Positions 8,616 to 17,806 are shown, counted from the first letter of the stretch. The stretch: 64,000 bases of DNA from Pontiella agarivorans (GCF_034531395.1 NZ_JARVCO010000012.1:496001-560000), one strand, 5' to 3'. Translations and numbers: made by a program. Notes: a model not told the origin generated them from the sequence alone.

Positions 8616-9932
8616 TCAGCGGTCGAAGAGGAGGCGCTGACCGCGGACGGCGGTGTTGATTTCGTCGGCCGCGTATGCGATTTCGCCGTTGACGAAGGTC
8701 GTGTCGATGGAGGATTTGAAGGTGACGCCTTCGAAGGGGGACCAGCCGCATTTATATTTGATGTTGTCTTTGGTGACGGTGTGCGGTTTTTCGGTATCGA
8801 TCAGCACGAGGTCGGCCCAATAGCCTTCGCGGATGAAACCGCGTTCCAGGCATTGGAAAATTTTAGCGGGATTATGCGCGGTTTTTTCGGCGACCATTTC
8901 GAGGGGGAAGAGTTCGACGGCGGTGGTCATGGCGCTCTGGATGAGCGGGAGGCCGGAGGGCGCGGAGCCGTAGGGGTTCAGTTTTTCTTCGTAAAGATGC
9001 GGCGCATGGTCGGTGCCGATGGTGTCGATGACGCCGTCGATCACAGCCTGCCGGATGGCGGCGCGGTCGGCCGGGGTTTTGATGGACGGGTTGCATTTGA
9101 TGAATGCGCCCTTTTCGTCGTAGTCGTCGGAGGAGAACCAGAGCATGTGCGGGCAGGCCTCGCCGGTGATCTTTTTGTTTTCCACGGCGCCGGCCTTGAA
9201 GAATTCGAGTTCTTTGGCGGTGGTCAGGTGGAGCACGTGAATCTGCGAGCCGTATTTGACGGCGAGTTCATAGGCGAGTTTGGTGGAGACGTAGCAGGCT
9301 TCTTCGGAACGGATTTTCCAATGTTCGGAAAAAGGTATGGCGTCGCCGAATTTCTCGCGGGCGGATTTTTCATTTTCGCGGATGGTGTTGGTGTCTTCGC
9401 AGTGCAGCGAAATCGGCACTTCGATCTGCCCGAAAATATTTTCGAGCTGCTCGGTGCGGTCGACGAGCAGTCCGCCGGTGGAGGCACCCATAAAGAGTTT
9501 AACGCCGCAGACTTTTTTCGGGTCCATGTCGAGCAGTTCGTCGATGTTGGTGTTGGAGGCACCGAGGTGGAAGGAATAGTTGGCGATGCATTTGGTGGCG
9601 GCCAGGGCGAATTTATCTTCGAGTACGGCGTTGGAAATGGCGGCGGGTTTGGTGTTCGGCATTTCCATGATGGAGGTGACGCCGCCGGCGACGGCCGCGC
9701 CGCTTTCGGAATGCATGTCGGCTTTGACTTCGAGGCCGGGCTCGCGAAAGTGGACGTGGCAGTCGATCATGCCGGGAAGCAGCGCTTTTCCCTGGGCGTC
9801 GATGATCCGGTCCGCTTCGCCGGAGAGAGACGGGGCGATGTTTTCAATTCGGCCGTTTTTGATGAGAAGGTCGCCCTCTCGGATTTTGCCTTCGTTGACG
9901 ATGCGAGCATTGGTAATGAGTGTCGTTTGCAT
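8616..9932 (-). CDS. pyrC: Dihydroorotase
   Basis: Cyclises carbamoyl aspartate to dihydroorotate in pyrimidine synthesis, in the cytoplasm. The 438-residue protein carries the amidohydrolase metal site HVHFREPG near residue 60, the block GVKLFMGASTGG, a histidine in SLHCED and the catalytic GTDHAPH near residue 306, with the typical C-terminal beta-sandwich return (YWADLVLIDTEKP). The length and the FMGASTG block are like the PyrC subgroup common in Bacteroidetes rather than the short E. coli enzyme. The ATG at 9932 gives the canonical N-terminus TLITNARIVNEG. It stands alone, with the small membrane protein upstream. Confidence 0.95.
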   Translation of the reverse strand: MQTTLITNARIVNEGKIREGDLLIKNGRIENIAPSLSGEADRIIDAQGKALLPGMIDCHVHFREPGLEVKADMHSESGAAVAGGVTSIMEMPNTKPAAISNAVLEDKFALAATKCIANYSFHLGASNTNIDELLDMDPKKVCGVKLFMGASTGGLLVDRTEQLENIFGQIEVPISLHCEDTNTIRENEKSAREKFGDAIPFSEHWKIRSEEACYVSTKLAYELAVKYGSQIHVLHLTTAKELEFFKAGAVENKKITGEACPHMLWFSSDDYDEKGAFIKCNPSIKTPADRAAIRQAVIDGVIDTIGTDHAPHLYEEKLNPYGSAPSGLPLIQSAMTTAVELFPLEMVAEKTAHNPAKIFQCLERGFIREGYWADLVLIDTEKPHTVTKDNIKYKCGWSPFEGVTFKSSIDTTFVNGEIAYAADEINTAVRGQRLLFDR

Positions 9933-10033
9933 GCGGGTCAGAATACGGGAGCGGCGGAGTTTTTAAACCACGAAATACACGAAATATACAAAAACGGTTC
10001 TATTTCATGGGCTTCAGGACTTTCCCGCGTTGA

Positions 10034-10276
10034 TCAGGTCATGATGGTGAGGGCAAGCCAGGGGATGAGGTTGAAAGTGATAAAGATGATTTTGTAGAAT
10101 GCGAGGAAGTAGTAGAGGGCTTTGTTGGTGGTTTCCTCGCTGAGACCGAACATGCGGCTGTGGACCTTGTAGATCAGGCCCCGGCAAAAGGCACTCATGA
10201 GGGCTGTGAAAATGAACAGCGCCAGATTGATCAGGGTCATCCATCCGAAAAACTGCCGCAGAAATTCCATATTCAT
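10034..10276 (-). CDS. Small two-helix membrane protein (DUF6868-like)
   Basis: An 80-residue protein with two hydrophobic segments (about residues 12-34 and 54-77) separated by a short basic loop containing LIYKVHSRMFGLSEE. This pattern fits the uncharacterised DUF6868 family of short inner-membrane proteins. The start at 10276 is supported by a strong ribosome site, GGAGGTG, five to six bases before the ATG; a longer frame to 10295 lacks one. Its function is unknown. Confidence 0.7.
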   Translation of the reverse strand: MNMEFLRQFFGWMTLINLALFIFTALMSAFCRGLIYKVHSRMFGLSEETTNKALYYFLAFYKIIFITFNLIPWLALTIMT

Positions 10277-10380
10277 GGCCCACCTCCATAATCATCCACC
10301 GACAAAGAATATTTCATAGGGTTGACTGAAAAGCGATAAAATGGATGATGCCCGTTTTGTTCCAGAGATTGGCGCTGTTT

Positions 10381-10409
10381 TTGGATTGGCTCAGAGGGCC
10401 ATCTATACC
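10381..10409 (+). promoter_or_regulatory. Candidate promoter of the menaquinone fusion gene
   Basis: TTGGAT (10381-10386) and TATACC (10404-10409) are 17 bases apart. Transcription would begin near 10416, which is after the upstream in-frame ATG at 10341 and so supports the start at 10446. Confidence 0.4.
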
Positions 10410-10445
10410 AAATTAGTCCCAATTAACCAACGAGGCCTGATTTCG

Positions 10446-12686
10446 ATGAGTAATTACGTTCAACCCCGAATCACCGATGAAGAAGCGCTGGATATGCTGC
10501 AGAACATGTCGACGGCGGAGCTGATGTACCGTGCGGACCAGATCCGCCGGGCGCGGCACGGCAGCAAGACGTACTATGTGCACAGCCATAATTTGAACCC
10601 GACCAACCTCTGTGTGGTTGAATGCAATCTCTGCTCGTTCTGGCGTCCGGAAGGGGCGAAGGATGCGTATATTACAACGCTCGATGATGCGCGTAAAAAT
10701 CTGGAACGGGCCCAGAACTGGAACCTGACCGACCTGCATATTGTCGGCGGCATGATTCCGGAGCTGGACATGAAATATTACGAAGATCTTTTCTCCCTCG
10801 CCCGGGAAATGCTGCCCGGCGTATTGCTGCAGGGCATGACTGCGGTTGAGATTCACTGGATTGCCGGAAATGCGGGAATTTCGGTCCGTGAATGTCTGGA
10901 GCGTTTGAAAGCCTGCGGTTTCGGGTCCATTTCCGGCGGCGGGGCGGAAATTTTCCATGCGGATGTGCGCAAGAAAATTGCGACGACCAAGATTCTGGCG
11001 CAGCACTGGCTGGAAGTGCATGAAACGGCACACGAACTCGGTATTCCGACCAATGCCACGATGCTGTTCGGCCATATTGAAAAGGATGAGCACTTAATTG
11101 ATCACCTTTCCCGATTGCGGACGCTGCAGGATAAAACCGGCGGTTTTCAGGCGGTGATTCCGCTGCCGTTTCAGGCAAATGGAAAGGCGCTGGGGATCAA
11201 ACACACCGTGAGCGGAGACCGGCAGGTCCGTGTGGCGGCACTTTCGCGCATCTATTGTGATAATTTCCCGCACGTCCGCATGCTGGTGAACTATATGGAC
11301 CGCAAGCTTCTGGGCGTGCTGACGCACAGCGGCGTCGACGATATCGGCGGAACGAGTCTGGAAGAACGGATTGCCAAAGAGGGCGGGGCTCCGCAGAGTC
11401 AGAAATTCTTTACCGCCAAAGAGATGGAAGATTTCCTGCTGAATCACGATCATACTCCGATTCTGACGAACAGCGTCTATGATGAGCTGATTCCGGAAGA
11501 GGGCACCATGAAGCATACCGGTGAGCGGGCGGATAAACCGGTCGAAGCCGCCCCCGAGGTTTCCAATCGTTGGAAGCCGATTCTTGACCGCGTGGAAGCG
11601 GGCGAGCGGATCAATGCGGAAGAAGCGGCAATTATCTATGACGAAGCCCCGTTCCAGGAATTGGGTCGTGTGGCGGCGAAGCGCCGTCAGGATGCGGTTC
11701 CGGGCGATATCGCGACCTATGTTTTTGATAAAAATCTGAATACGACCAATGTCTGTGTGGTGGATTGCAAATTCTGCGCGTTTTACACCAAGCAGGAAAA
11801 GTCCGATGCCTATGTGAAATCGCCGGAGCAGATTGTGCAGCAGGTGAAAGAGGCCGCTGAGGCCGGTGCCACGCAGATTCTGATTCAGGGCGGACTCCAT
11901 CCGGAGCTGAAACTGGATTATTACGAAAAATGCCTGCGCGGTATTCGGGATAATGTCGATATCTGGATTCATTCGCTTTCACCGACCGAAATTGAGTTTA
12001 TGGCGGCGATGGAACACATTTCGATCAAGGAATGTCTGCAGCGGCTGAAAGATGCCGGCCTGCAGTCGCTTCCGGGCGGCGGCGCGGAAATTCTGAACGA
12101 CGATATCCGCAAGCGGATCAGCCCGAAGAAGACGCGTTCGAAAGCGTGGCTGGATCTGATGGAGGATGCGCATTCGATCGGCCTGAAAACCACGGCGACG
12201 ATGGTGTACGGTTTCGGCGAAACCACCGAGCAGCGGATTGAGCATTTTATGAAGGTGCGCGATCTGCAGGATAAAACGGGCGGATTTACCGCATTTATTC
12301 CCTGGAGTTTCTCGGCCGATCATACCGACTTGGATTGCCCGCGGCCGCAGAACGGTGTCGATTATCTGCGCCTGATCGCAATGGCCCGGATTATTCTGGA
12401 TAATGTGCCGCATCTGCAGGCGGGCTGGGTGACGGAAGGCCCGGATGTTTCGCAGCTGGCCCTGCAGTTCGGCGCGGATGATTATGGCGGTGTGCTGATG
12501 ACCGAAGAGGTGGTCAGTGCCACCGGTGTGGACTATCAGGTCGATGAGGATCTCGTTCTGTTTCTGATTCGCGAGGCGGGCTATATTCCGGCGCAGCGGA
12601 CCACGCAGTATGAGAATATCAAGGTCTATGATGAGGCGCCGGCTGAACTGACCGAGGCAGAGATGTCTGTCGCTTACGTGGAGTAA
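10446..12686 (+). CDS. mqnE-mqnC: Fused aminofutalosine synthase-like (MqnE) and cyclic dehypoxanthinyl futalosine synthase-like (MqnC) radical SAM protein
   Basis: Two complete radical SAM domains sit in one 746-residue chain. The N-terminal half (to ~residue 360) has CVVECNLC (C56, C60, C63), the MqnE-like block SGGGAEIFHADVRKKI and HETAHELGIPTNATMLFGH. After a linker, the C-terminal half has CVVDCKFCAFY, GLHPELKLDYYE, PGGGAEILNDDIRKRISPKK and ATMVYGFGETTEQRI, the MqnC signature. These enzymes make aminofutalosine and later close the spiro ring in the futalosine route to menaquinone; MqnB/MqnD steps are not in this window. The start at 10446 has only a weak GAGG site but agrees with the promoter; an ATG at 10341 would add 35 residues. 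The stop is six bases before the next gene. A fused CofH/CofG pair was considered, but the SGGGAEI/PGGGAEI blocks and the absence of F420 genes favour Mqn. Confidence 0.85.
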   Translation: MSNYVQPRITDEEALDMLQNMSTAELMYRADQIRRARHGSKTYYVHSHNLNPTNLCVVECNLCSFWRPEGAKDAYITTLDDARKNLERAQNWNLTDLHIVGGMIPELDMKYYEDLFSLAREMLPGVLLQGMTAVEIHWIAGNAGISVRECLERLKACGFGSISGGGAEIFHADVRKKIATTKILAQHWLEVHETAHELGIPTNATMLFGHIEKDEHLIDHLSRLRTLQDKTGGFQAVIPLPFQANGKALGIKHTVSGDRQVRVAALSRIYCDNFPHVRMLVNYMDRKLLGVLTHSGVDDIGGTSLEERIAKEGGAPQSQKFFTAKEMEDFLLNHDHTPILTNSVYDELIPEEGTMKHTGERADKPVEAAPEVSNRWKPILDRVEAGERINAEEAAIIYDEAPFQELGRVAAKRRQDAVPGDIATYVFDKNLNTTNVCVVDCKFCAFYTKQEKSDAYVKSPEQIVQQVKEAAEAGATQILIQGGLHPELKLDYYEKCLRGIRDNVDIWIHSLSPTEIEFMAAMEHISIKECLQRLKDAGLQSLPGGGAEILNDDIRKRISPKKTRSKAWLDLMEDAHSIGLKTTATMVYGFGETTEQRIEHFMKVRDLQDKTGGFTAFIPWSFSADHTDLDCPRPQNGVDYLRLIAMARIILDNVPHLQAGWVTEGPDVSQLALQFGADDYGGVLMTEEVVSATGVDYQVDEDLVLFLIREAGYIPAQRTTQYENIKVYDEAPAELTEAEMSVAYVE

Positions 12687-12691
12687 AAACA

Positions 12692-13057
12692 GTGGCAAAG
12701 AATGTGCTCGGCGGGGAGCTGATTCCCTGCAGTTTGGATCCGCTTACGGGGTTTTTCCGTAATGGAAAATGTGATACCCGGGCGGAGGATCAGGGTATGC
12801 ATACCATTTGCGTGCGGATGACGGCCGAGTTTCTGGCCTATTCGAAATCGGTGGGGAATGATCTCTCGACGCCGATTCCCGAATTCGGGTTTCAGGGGTG
12901 CAAGGAGGGTGACTTCTGGTGCCTGTGTCTTTCCCGCTGGATTCAGGCGTATGATGCCGGGTGTGCCCCGAAAATCCGTTTGGAATCGACTCATGCTTCG
13001 GTGCTTGAGTTTCTTGAACGTGATACGCTTGAACAGTTTGCGGAAAAATCCGTTTAG
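12692..13057 (+). CDS. DUF2237 family protein
   Basis: This 121-residue protein begins with the family signature NVLGGELIPCSLDPLTGFFR and contains GNDLSTPIPEFGF, CKEGDFWCLCLSRW and LESTHASVLEF, all characteristic of DUF2237, a small conserved cytoplasmic family of unknown function with several conserved cysteines. The start is GTG at 12692, with GGAG eight bases upstream inside the end of the previous gene. The five-base gap from the Mqn fusion suggests co-transcription, but no functional link is known. Confidence 0.85.
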   Translation: MAKNVLGGELIPCSLDPLTGFFRNGKCDTRAEDQGMHTICVRMTAEFLAYSKSVGNDLSTPIPEFGFQGCKEGDFWCLCLSRWIQAYDAGCAPKIRLESTHASVLEFLERDTLEQFAEKSV

Positions 13058-13201
13058 TAACGGTCCTTGGTCAGCATTCGTAATTTTCCGCGAGGTTCTG
13101 ATTGCTGAAGTGATGAAAGCTCTTCTATTTTTTTTAGCTCTGTGATTAGTTGGCCGAATTGTTGCTTGTATGACCGCATGGGACAATTTGGTTAATACAC
13201 A

Positions 13202-14644
13202 ATGATATCGTTTTCGGCGGCCATTTTTTTTGATGCATTTCTGCATCTGGGGATCTATATTTTAGCCGGTCTGGTGCTGTACTATGTATTGTGCAAACAG
13301 GCCGATGAGCTGTTTGAAATCAAACATAAGAAAACCGTCTATGTGATGTCGATGGTCTTCGTTGCTCATACTTCTCTTGTGCATTTCCCTTGGTCTCCCT
13401 GGCCGTTAACCATGTTGCTCCTGCTGGCACTTTCCATTGCACTCGTCATCGCTTTTTTCGAAGTACCCCTCCGGGAAGCTGCCGTTTCTGCGGGAATTCT
13501 TGTTATCATATGCATGGTTGGAGGAGCTTCTGTTTCCACAATTTATTCCCTCATTTTTCCGGATTCGCCCACGTTTTCACAGTACATCGGGATGGATGCG
13601 CTTTTTCAGGAAATAAAAACCGAGAAAAGGAGCATCGTTGAGGTTGAACCGGGAGTAGAAAAGGTTGTTTCTGATACGTCATTAATTCAGCACAATGTCT
13701 TCGAGCTGTTTGAGGGCCGTATTGAAAATTTAAATGCCATGCTTCAAAGCCGGAAAGAAAAGAGAGCCACCGGCCAGATTCTGAAGGAACGGATGGCTGT
13801 GGCGATGGTTCGTTCGGGATTTGCGGTTCGGCGCGATTTGTTGAAAGCGATCCAGTCTGCAGATCCGCAGAAAACCATACTGCTGGCCTCCTTTTTTGCG
13901 GGCGCACAATCGGATAAGGCCGCGCATAAACTGGTTCAGAAAGCGCGTCAGTTTTTGCAGAAAAGAACGGAATATGTAGATGGATTTTCTTTGACGGAGG
14001 ATCAGCAGGTCCGGCTTCTGTGCTATATTGAGTATATCTGTTCGGATGGAATTTCATCTGCTATTGAAGAGGTTCGGACTGATACAATATGGAGATCCGA
14101 GGAGACTGCATTTTACGGCTCTGTTCTGGCCGGTCTGATACAGGCGGAATATGATATCCCAATGGACCGTCTGGTTGCGGATCCTCTGACCCGGGCAATG
14201 ATGAATCCCTCGTCGCTAAAGGGCATGGCTTCCAGTCACTGGAAAAGGTTGGGCAAAAACCCGCAGCTTGAATGGGAACAGGCACTTCTGGAGTCCAAGC
14301 CGGAAATCATTGTGAAGGCCGATACGCCGCCGAAGGAGGAAGAGGTGGTAAACCCGTATATCCGGGTAACCACTTCGATGGGGGTGGTGCTGGTGCCTGA
14401 TGACGCCGAAGCTACCGATGCGTGGATTGCCGCCGCCAACCGGTTGGCAATTCGTGGATTTGTGTCGCTGGATGATGAAGTTGTGATTCTGAGTACCACC
14501 GGTGATATCGTCCGGAAAGGACAGCAGTGGTACATTGAATTACAGGATTTTACCTACACCTTCGATATCACCCGGATTGATCGGAACCGCGTCTACATGA
14601 AAGCCGGTGAACGCATTGATAATAGCGTTGCTGTTTTTAATTGA
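13202..14644 (+). CDS. Membrane protein of unknown function with large cytoplasmic part
   Basis: A 480-residue protein not recognised. Four hydrophobic segments lie at about residues 6-30, 45-62, 67-86 and 92-118; the remaining 360 residues are soluble. The soluble part has a helical stretch (120-320) with many charged residues, a linker PPKEEEVVNP and a C-terminal ~100-residue beta-rich end. A possible promoter (TTGTTG, 17 bases, GACAAT at 13159-13187) would leave a leader of only about eight bases. The last eight bases overlap the end of the convergent GTPase gene. Confidence 0.7.
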   Translation: MISFSAAIFFDAFLHLGIYILAGLVLYYVLCKQADELFEIKHKKTVYVMSMVFVAHTSLVHFPWSPWPLTMLLLLALSIALVIAFFEVPLREAAVSAGILVIICMVGGASVSTIYSLIFPDSPTFSQYIGMDALFQEIKTEKRSIVEVEPGVEKVVSDTSLIQHNVFELFEGRIENLNAMLQSRKEKRATGQILKERMAVAMVRSGFAVRRDLLKAIQSADPQKTILLASFFAGAQSDKAAHKLVQKARQFLQKRTEYVDGFSLTEDQQVRLLCYIEYICSDGISSAIEEVRTDTIWRSEETAFYGSVLAGLIQAEYDIPMDRLVADPLTRAMMNPSSLKGMASSHWKRLGKNPQLEWEQALLESKPEIIVKADTPPKEEEVVNPYIRVTTSMGVVLVPDDAEATDAWIAAANRLAIRGFVSLDDEVVILSTTGDIVRKGQQWYIELQDFTYTFDITRIDRNRVYMKAGERIDNSVAVFN

Positions 14645-15524
14645 TTGCGCGTGCAAGCTGTTCCATTTTTTCCGCTTTGTCGCCTTCGCAAATCCAGGCC
14701 AGTCCATAGTGTTCACACGGTGACGCCGGTGTGAGTGAAAATTCCGCTTTGGAATAATCGAAATAAACCGGGCCATCCGGAGAGCGGAGGTACCCTTTCA
14801 CGCGATAGACGGAATCTTCGTGTTCCAGAATCAACGATTTGTAGCATTCCGGATCAACAGCATCATTCAGCTCCAGCGCAAATGCGGAATATCGGGGGTC
14901 GCGGCATTTCGCATATTCTCCGTGCAGGTCCGCGTGCGAACCGCCGGTTCCAAAGATAGGAAAATTCACCTGACCATATTCACACCTGCGCAAGTGTGCG
15001 CCGGGCTGGATATGCTGAATCTCAGCTTCGGTTTCCAACAGGTGCTGCTCGTTGAACAGATCGCATTTATTAAGCAGCACGAGATCGGCGGCCTCGACCT
15101 GATGAATGATATTCGGCAGGGTGTGAATCAGCCGGAGGAAACTGCGCGGTTCCACAATACTGATGATGTTGCTGAGTTCATAATGGTCGCCGAGACCGGT
15201 CTCTTTCAGCATATCGGCAATAACGCGCGGATCAGCCATACCGCTGGCTTCAATAATGACCCCTTCGGTATCGATATATTCCTCGTGGATTCGGCTCATC
15301 TGCCCGATAAACTCGGTGACCAGGCATTTGCAGAAAATGCTGCCGCCGGGAATAGAGACCACTTCGGGATTTTCTGCCGAAACGATGGCTCCATCCACAT
15401 CAAGGGCGGAGAATTCGTTGACCAGATAGATCCATTTCCGGTCTTTGTTCTGTTCAACAATCCGTTTGAGGAGTGTCGTCTTACCTGTGCCCAGAAAACC
15501 GGTTATCAGACAAATAGGAATCAT
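14637..15524 (-). CDS. COG0523 (CobW/CobP47K) family GTPase
   Basis: A metallochaperone-type P-loop GTPase: the Walker A GFLGTGKTTLL is near residue 10, a Walker B-like GVIIEASGMADP near 95 and the guanine-specificity motif LNKCD near 150. The start chosen (ATG 15524, MIPICLITGFLG) puts the P-loop at the usual place; the open frame extends further to 15566. The metal-binding motif normally written GCxCC reads here GGSIFCKCLV, so it is a shifted CxC. The C-terminal domain is short. It closes the corrinoid C1 gene row and may load cobalt or zinc into corrinoid or methyltransferase partners; that role is inferred from position only. Confidence 0.8.
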   Translation of the reverse strand: MIPICLITGFLGTGKTTLLKRIVEQNKDRKWIYLVNEFSALDVDGAIVSAENPEVVSIPGGSIFCKCLVTEFIGQMSRIHEEYIDTEGVIIEASGMADPRVIADMLKETGLGDHYELSNIISIVEPRSFLRLIHTLPNIIHQVEAADLVLLNKCDLFNEQHLLETEAEIQHIQPGAHLRRCEYGQVNFPIFGTGGSHADLHGEYAKCRDPRYSAFALELNDAVDPECYKSLILEHEDSVYRVKGYLRSPDGPVYFDYSKAEFSLTPASPCEHYGLAWICEGDKAEKMEQLARAIN

Positions 15525-15599
15525 GGTTTCAGTTCCGTTAAAAGCGACTCGAAATCCGAAACACACCGGAGAAGCCGGCAGGGTTCCGGAGTTCGAATT

Positions 15600-16955
15600 C
15601 TATTTCGCCGCCTCATCGATGGCGTTCACCAACGTGGTGATATCCGGTATGATCGAAGCAAACTTGGGTTCTCCGTTAATGCAGATGGTCGGCAGGTTTT
15701 TGACGCCCAGTTTCACCATCATTCCGATGCCCTCACGGACTTTGATTTTATGCTCATTAATGTAGCACTTCGCGGTCGTTTTTTCGGCGGCTTTTTTCAC
15801 GGCTTCCATCATATACTGGCACGGTGCGCAGGAGGTGGAGTCGAGCGTGATAACATCGAGAATTACGCCGTCAGCGGCCTGATAGTCCGGGACCTCCACA
15901 TCGTCAAAAGAATCCATTTCTTTGGCCTGGAGGGATTTTGCCGTTTCGCGGGCGTATTCATCATGCACCATATCGGCGACCGCCTGCAGGTTTTTGATCG
16001 GGACGGCGTAGGGCAGGTCGCAGCCGGGAGCGAGGATGAAGCCTTTATTTCCGCTTTTCTCCATAATATCGAGCACTTCCATTTTTGAATCCTCTTCATC
16101 ACCGAGCAGCAGCACGGCGGTCAGCTTGATATTGCCGCCGAAGGATTTTCCCTGTGCTTCGCAAAGTTCGCGCAGGTGGACCATGTCGATCTGCTCATCC
16201 ACCGAAATATTATCGGCCGTTGTCTGTGTCATCACTTCAAGGTTCCGGGTCACATCGCCGCAGACGAAGATGGAGGAGATGCCGCCGCGTTCACGGATGT
16301 GGTCATAAACGGCATTCATGGCCGGTGTTACAAACTGCTCAAAATGATCCGGAGAAATCTGGCTGGTCATGGGGTCCACCACTGCAATTACATCGGCCCC
16401 GTGATCGAGATAAATATCCGCCGATTTTTTACAGATTTCGGCGCAGTAGCTGATCACCTCAATCACGGCATCCTCATCATCATACATATCAAGGAAAATG
16501 TCGTTGCCCAGCAAATGGAGGGCGAGGGTGAAGGGGCCGCAGATCAGGCCGTAGAGGGCCGTGTCTTCGCCGATCTCATTTTTCAGTGTTTTCAGTGCTT
16601 CAACCACAATCGGGAAGCGGCCTTTGGTTTCATCCAATTCGGGAAGATCTGCCAGCGTTTTTCCCATCGCCAGCGGGTGCGTGGTAACCGCCGGCGGAAC
16701 TTCGTCGGCCCAGTGCAGGTCGCAACCGAGGATTTCCGCCTCGATCTGGAGGTCAAACATCACCGGAAGTCCGTCGGGTTTATAGAGTGATTTTGCTTTT
16801 TTCAGGCCTTCGACCAGCAGGTCGGCCGAGGTGAGATATTCGGTCGCTGTTTTTCCGATCAGAAAACCGCCGTGGCATCCCACAAACGGAAGCCAGGCCG
16901 GTCTGGAGGTTTCCCTGCCTGCAATTGCGTCTAAAAGAATCTGTTTGCCTGTCAT
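15600..16955 (-). CDS. URO-D superfamily (MtaA/CmuA-like) corrinoid methyltransferase fused to a thioredoxin-like domain
   Basis: Residues 1-345 form a uroporphyrinogen decarboxylase-fold methyltransferase of the kind that moves methyl groups to or from a corrinoid protein. The second half of the zinc site is visible as C232 (VCGDVTRNLE) and C312 (GFILAPGCDLP). The histidine two residues before the first cysteine in methyl-corrinoid:thiol methyltransferases is replaced by F230. Residues ~360-451 are a thioredoxin/glutaredoxin-like domain with the active site CAPC (376-379) and the cis-proline region VKNLPTICING. AAGGAG lies six bases before the chosen ATG. It sits in a gene row with corrinoid protein, RACo-type activator and DUF1638. 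Substrate is unknown; HemE itself is excluded by the context and the lack of its N-terminal arginines. Confidence 0.85.
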   Translation of the reverse strand: MTGKQILLDAIAGRETSRPAWLPFVGCHGGFLIGKTATEYLTSADLLVEGLKKAKSLYKPDGLPVMFDLQIEAEILGCDLHWADEVPPAVTTHPLAMGKTLADLPELDETKGRFPIVVEALKTLKNEIGEDTALYGLICGPFTLALHLLGNDIFLDMYDDEDAVIEVISYCAEICKKSADIYLDHGADVIAVVDPMTSQISPDHFEQFVTPAMNAVYDHIRERGGISSIFVCGDVTRNLEVMTQTTADNISVDEQIDMVHLRELCEAQGKSFGGNIKLTAVLLLGDEEDSKMEVLDIMEKSGNKGFILAPGCDLPYAVPIKNLQAVADMVHDEYARETAKSLQAKEMDSFDDVEVPDYQAADGVILDVITLDSTSCAPCQYMMEAVKKAAEKTTAKCYINEHKIKVREGIGMMVKLGVKNLPTICINGEPKFASIIPDITTLVNAIDEAAK

Positions 16956-17059
16956 GCCATGCTCCTTATTTAAAATGATCAGACCATGATAGGCGGAATA
17001 TCAATTCCGTATAGGCCGTTACGGATATTGAATAAAACAATCTTGCTGGAGCCCGGCCG

Positions 17060-17806
17060 TTAGATGTCTTTGGATGCACGGATGATGGTATCGTTGTGGG
17101 TGGTCACGATTCCGGAACCGGGCGAGATCACCAGAAAATCATCCGAGTCCCAATCGCCATGGAGCATACGGCGCAGCAGATCGAGACGGCCGGATACTTT
17201 TTTAAATTTCCAGCCTTTGGAAACGGCTTCTTCACGGGCGGTCTGTTCAAAGCTGTCATCGGGCTCCACGCCCATTTCAATGAAGGTAATCTGCGAATAG
17301 TTTTTTTCGGTATCGCACAGCTCCTCCCAGAGGAATTCAGCATTGTCTTCACCGTATTTTTCCACGAGCTGCTCATACGTCAGGTCCATCCCCAGCTGCG
17401 TCGGGATGGAGATGTCTTTCAGATCTTCCGCCACATAATCGCGTTCGATCCAGCCGGTGGTTTTGAAAAAGGTGCCGGGATTTTCGTTGAAATATTTTTT
17501 ATAGCGCCAACGGCTGCCGAGAAACAGGGTGATGCAGTCATGTGCCCGCGGAATGATCACGGGAACCGATCGGGCTTTTAATCCTTCGAGTCCGTTGTTG
17601 CAGAGTCCATAGCCCATGATGATGGCATCATATTTTTCTTCGGAAGCATTATCCACTTCGGCCTGAAGCCGCTTGAGCATCTCTGCTGTGGGGATGTCAT
17701 GAAGGCCTTTCTGCAGAAACTGCACATCAATTTCGTGCGGAACCGCTTTAAGCAGGAACTGCATCTCCCGGTAGAAAATTTCACAGCTGATCAGCTTGAG
17801 CTTCAT
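17060..17806 (-). CDS. DUF1638 domain protein
   Basis: A 248-residue cytoplasmic protein with the family blocks LISCEIFYREMQ, IIMGYGLCNNGLEGL, PRAHDCITLFLGSR and, near the end, SPGSGIV. DUF1638 proteins are repeatedly found next to corrinoid methyltransferase genes in anaerobes; their biochemical role is not established. The ATG at 17806 starts the conserved MKLKLISCE; six more codons are open upstream. It lies between the methyltransferase and the activator gene on the same strand. Confidence 0.8.
   Translation of the reverse strand: MKLKLISCEIFYREMQFLLKAVPHEIDVQFLQKGLHDIPTAEMLKRLQAEVDNASEEKYDAIIMGYGLCNNGLEGLKARSVPVIIPRAHDCITLFLGSRWRYKKYFNENPGTFFKTTGWIERDYVAEDLKDISIPTQLGMDLTYEQLVEKYGEDNAEFLWEELCDTEKNYSQITFIEMGVEPDDSFEQTAREEAVSKGWKFKKVSGRLDLLRRMLHGDWDSDDFLVISPGSGIVTTHNDTIIRASKDI

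Noticed and set aside
8781-10097. 438-codon plus-strand frame opposite dihydroorotase
   Set aside because: Exact shadow of the pyrC gene; glycine/phenylalanine-rich composition and no family motif.
10341-10445. N-terminal extension of the Mqn fusion gene
   Set aside because: A promoter lies inside it and the residues are not like known family starts.
11094-11972. 292-codon minus-strand frame
   Set aside because: Antisense shadow of the Mqn fusion gene.
14820-16088. 422-codon plus-strand frame
   Set aside because: Antisense to the GTPase and methyltransferase genes; no ribosome site.
15600-16955. True uroporphyrinogen decarboxylase (HemE)
   Set aside because: The paired cysteines, the corrinoid neighbours and the thioredoxin fusion point to a corrinoid methyltransferase.
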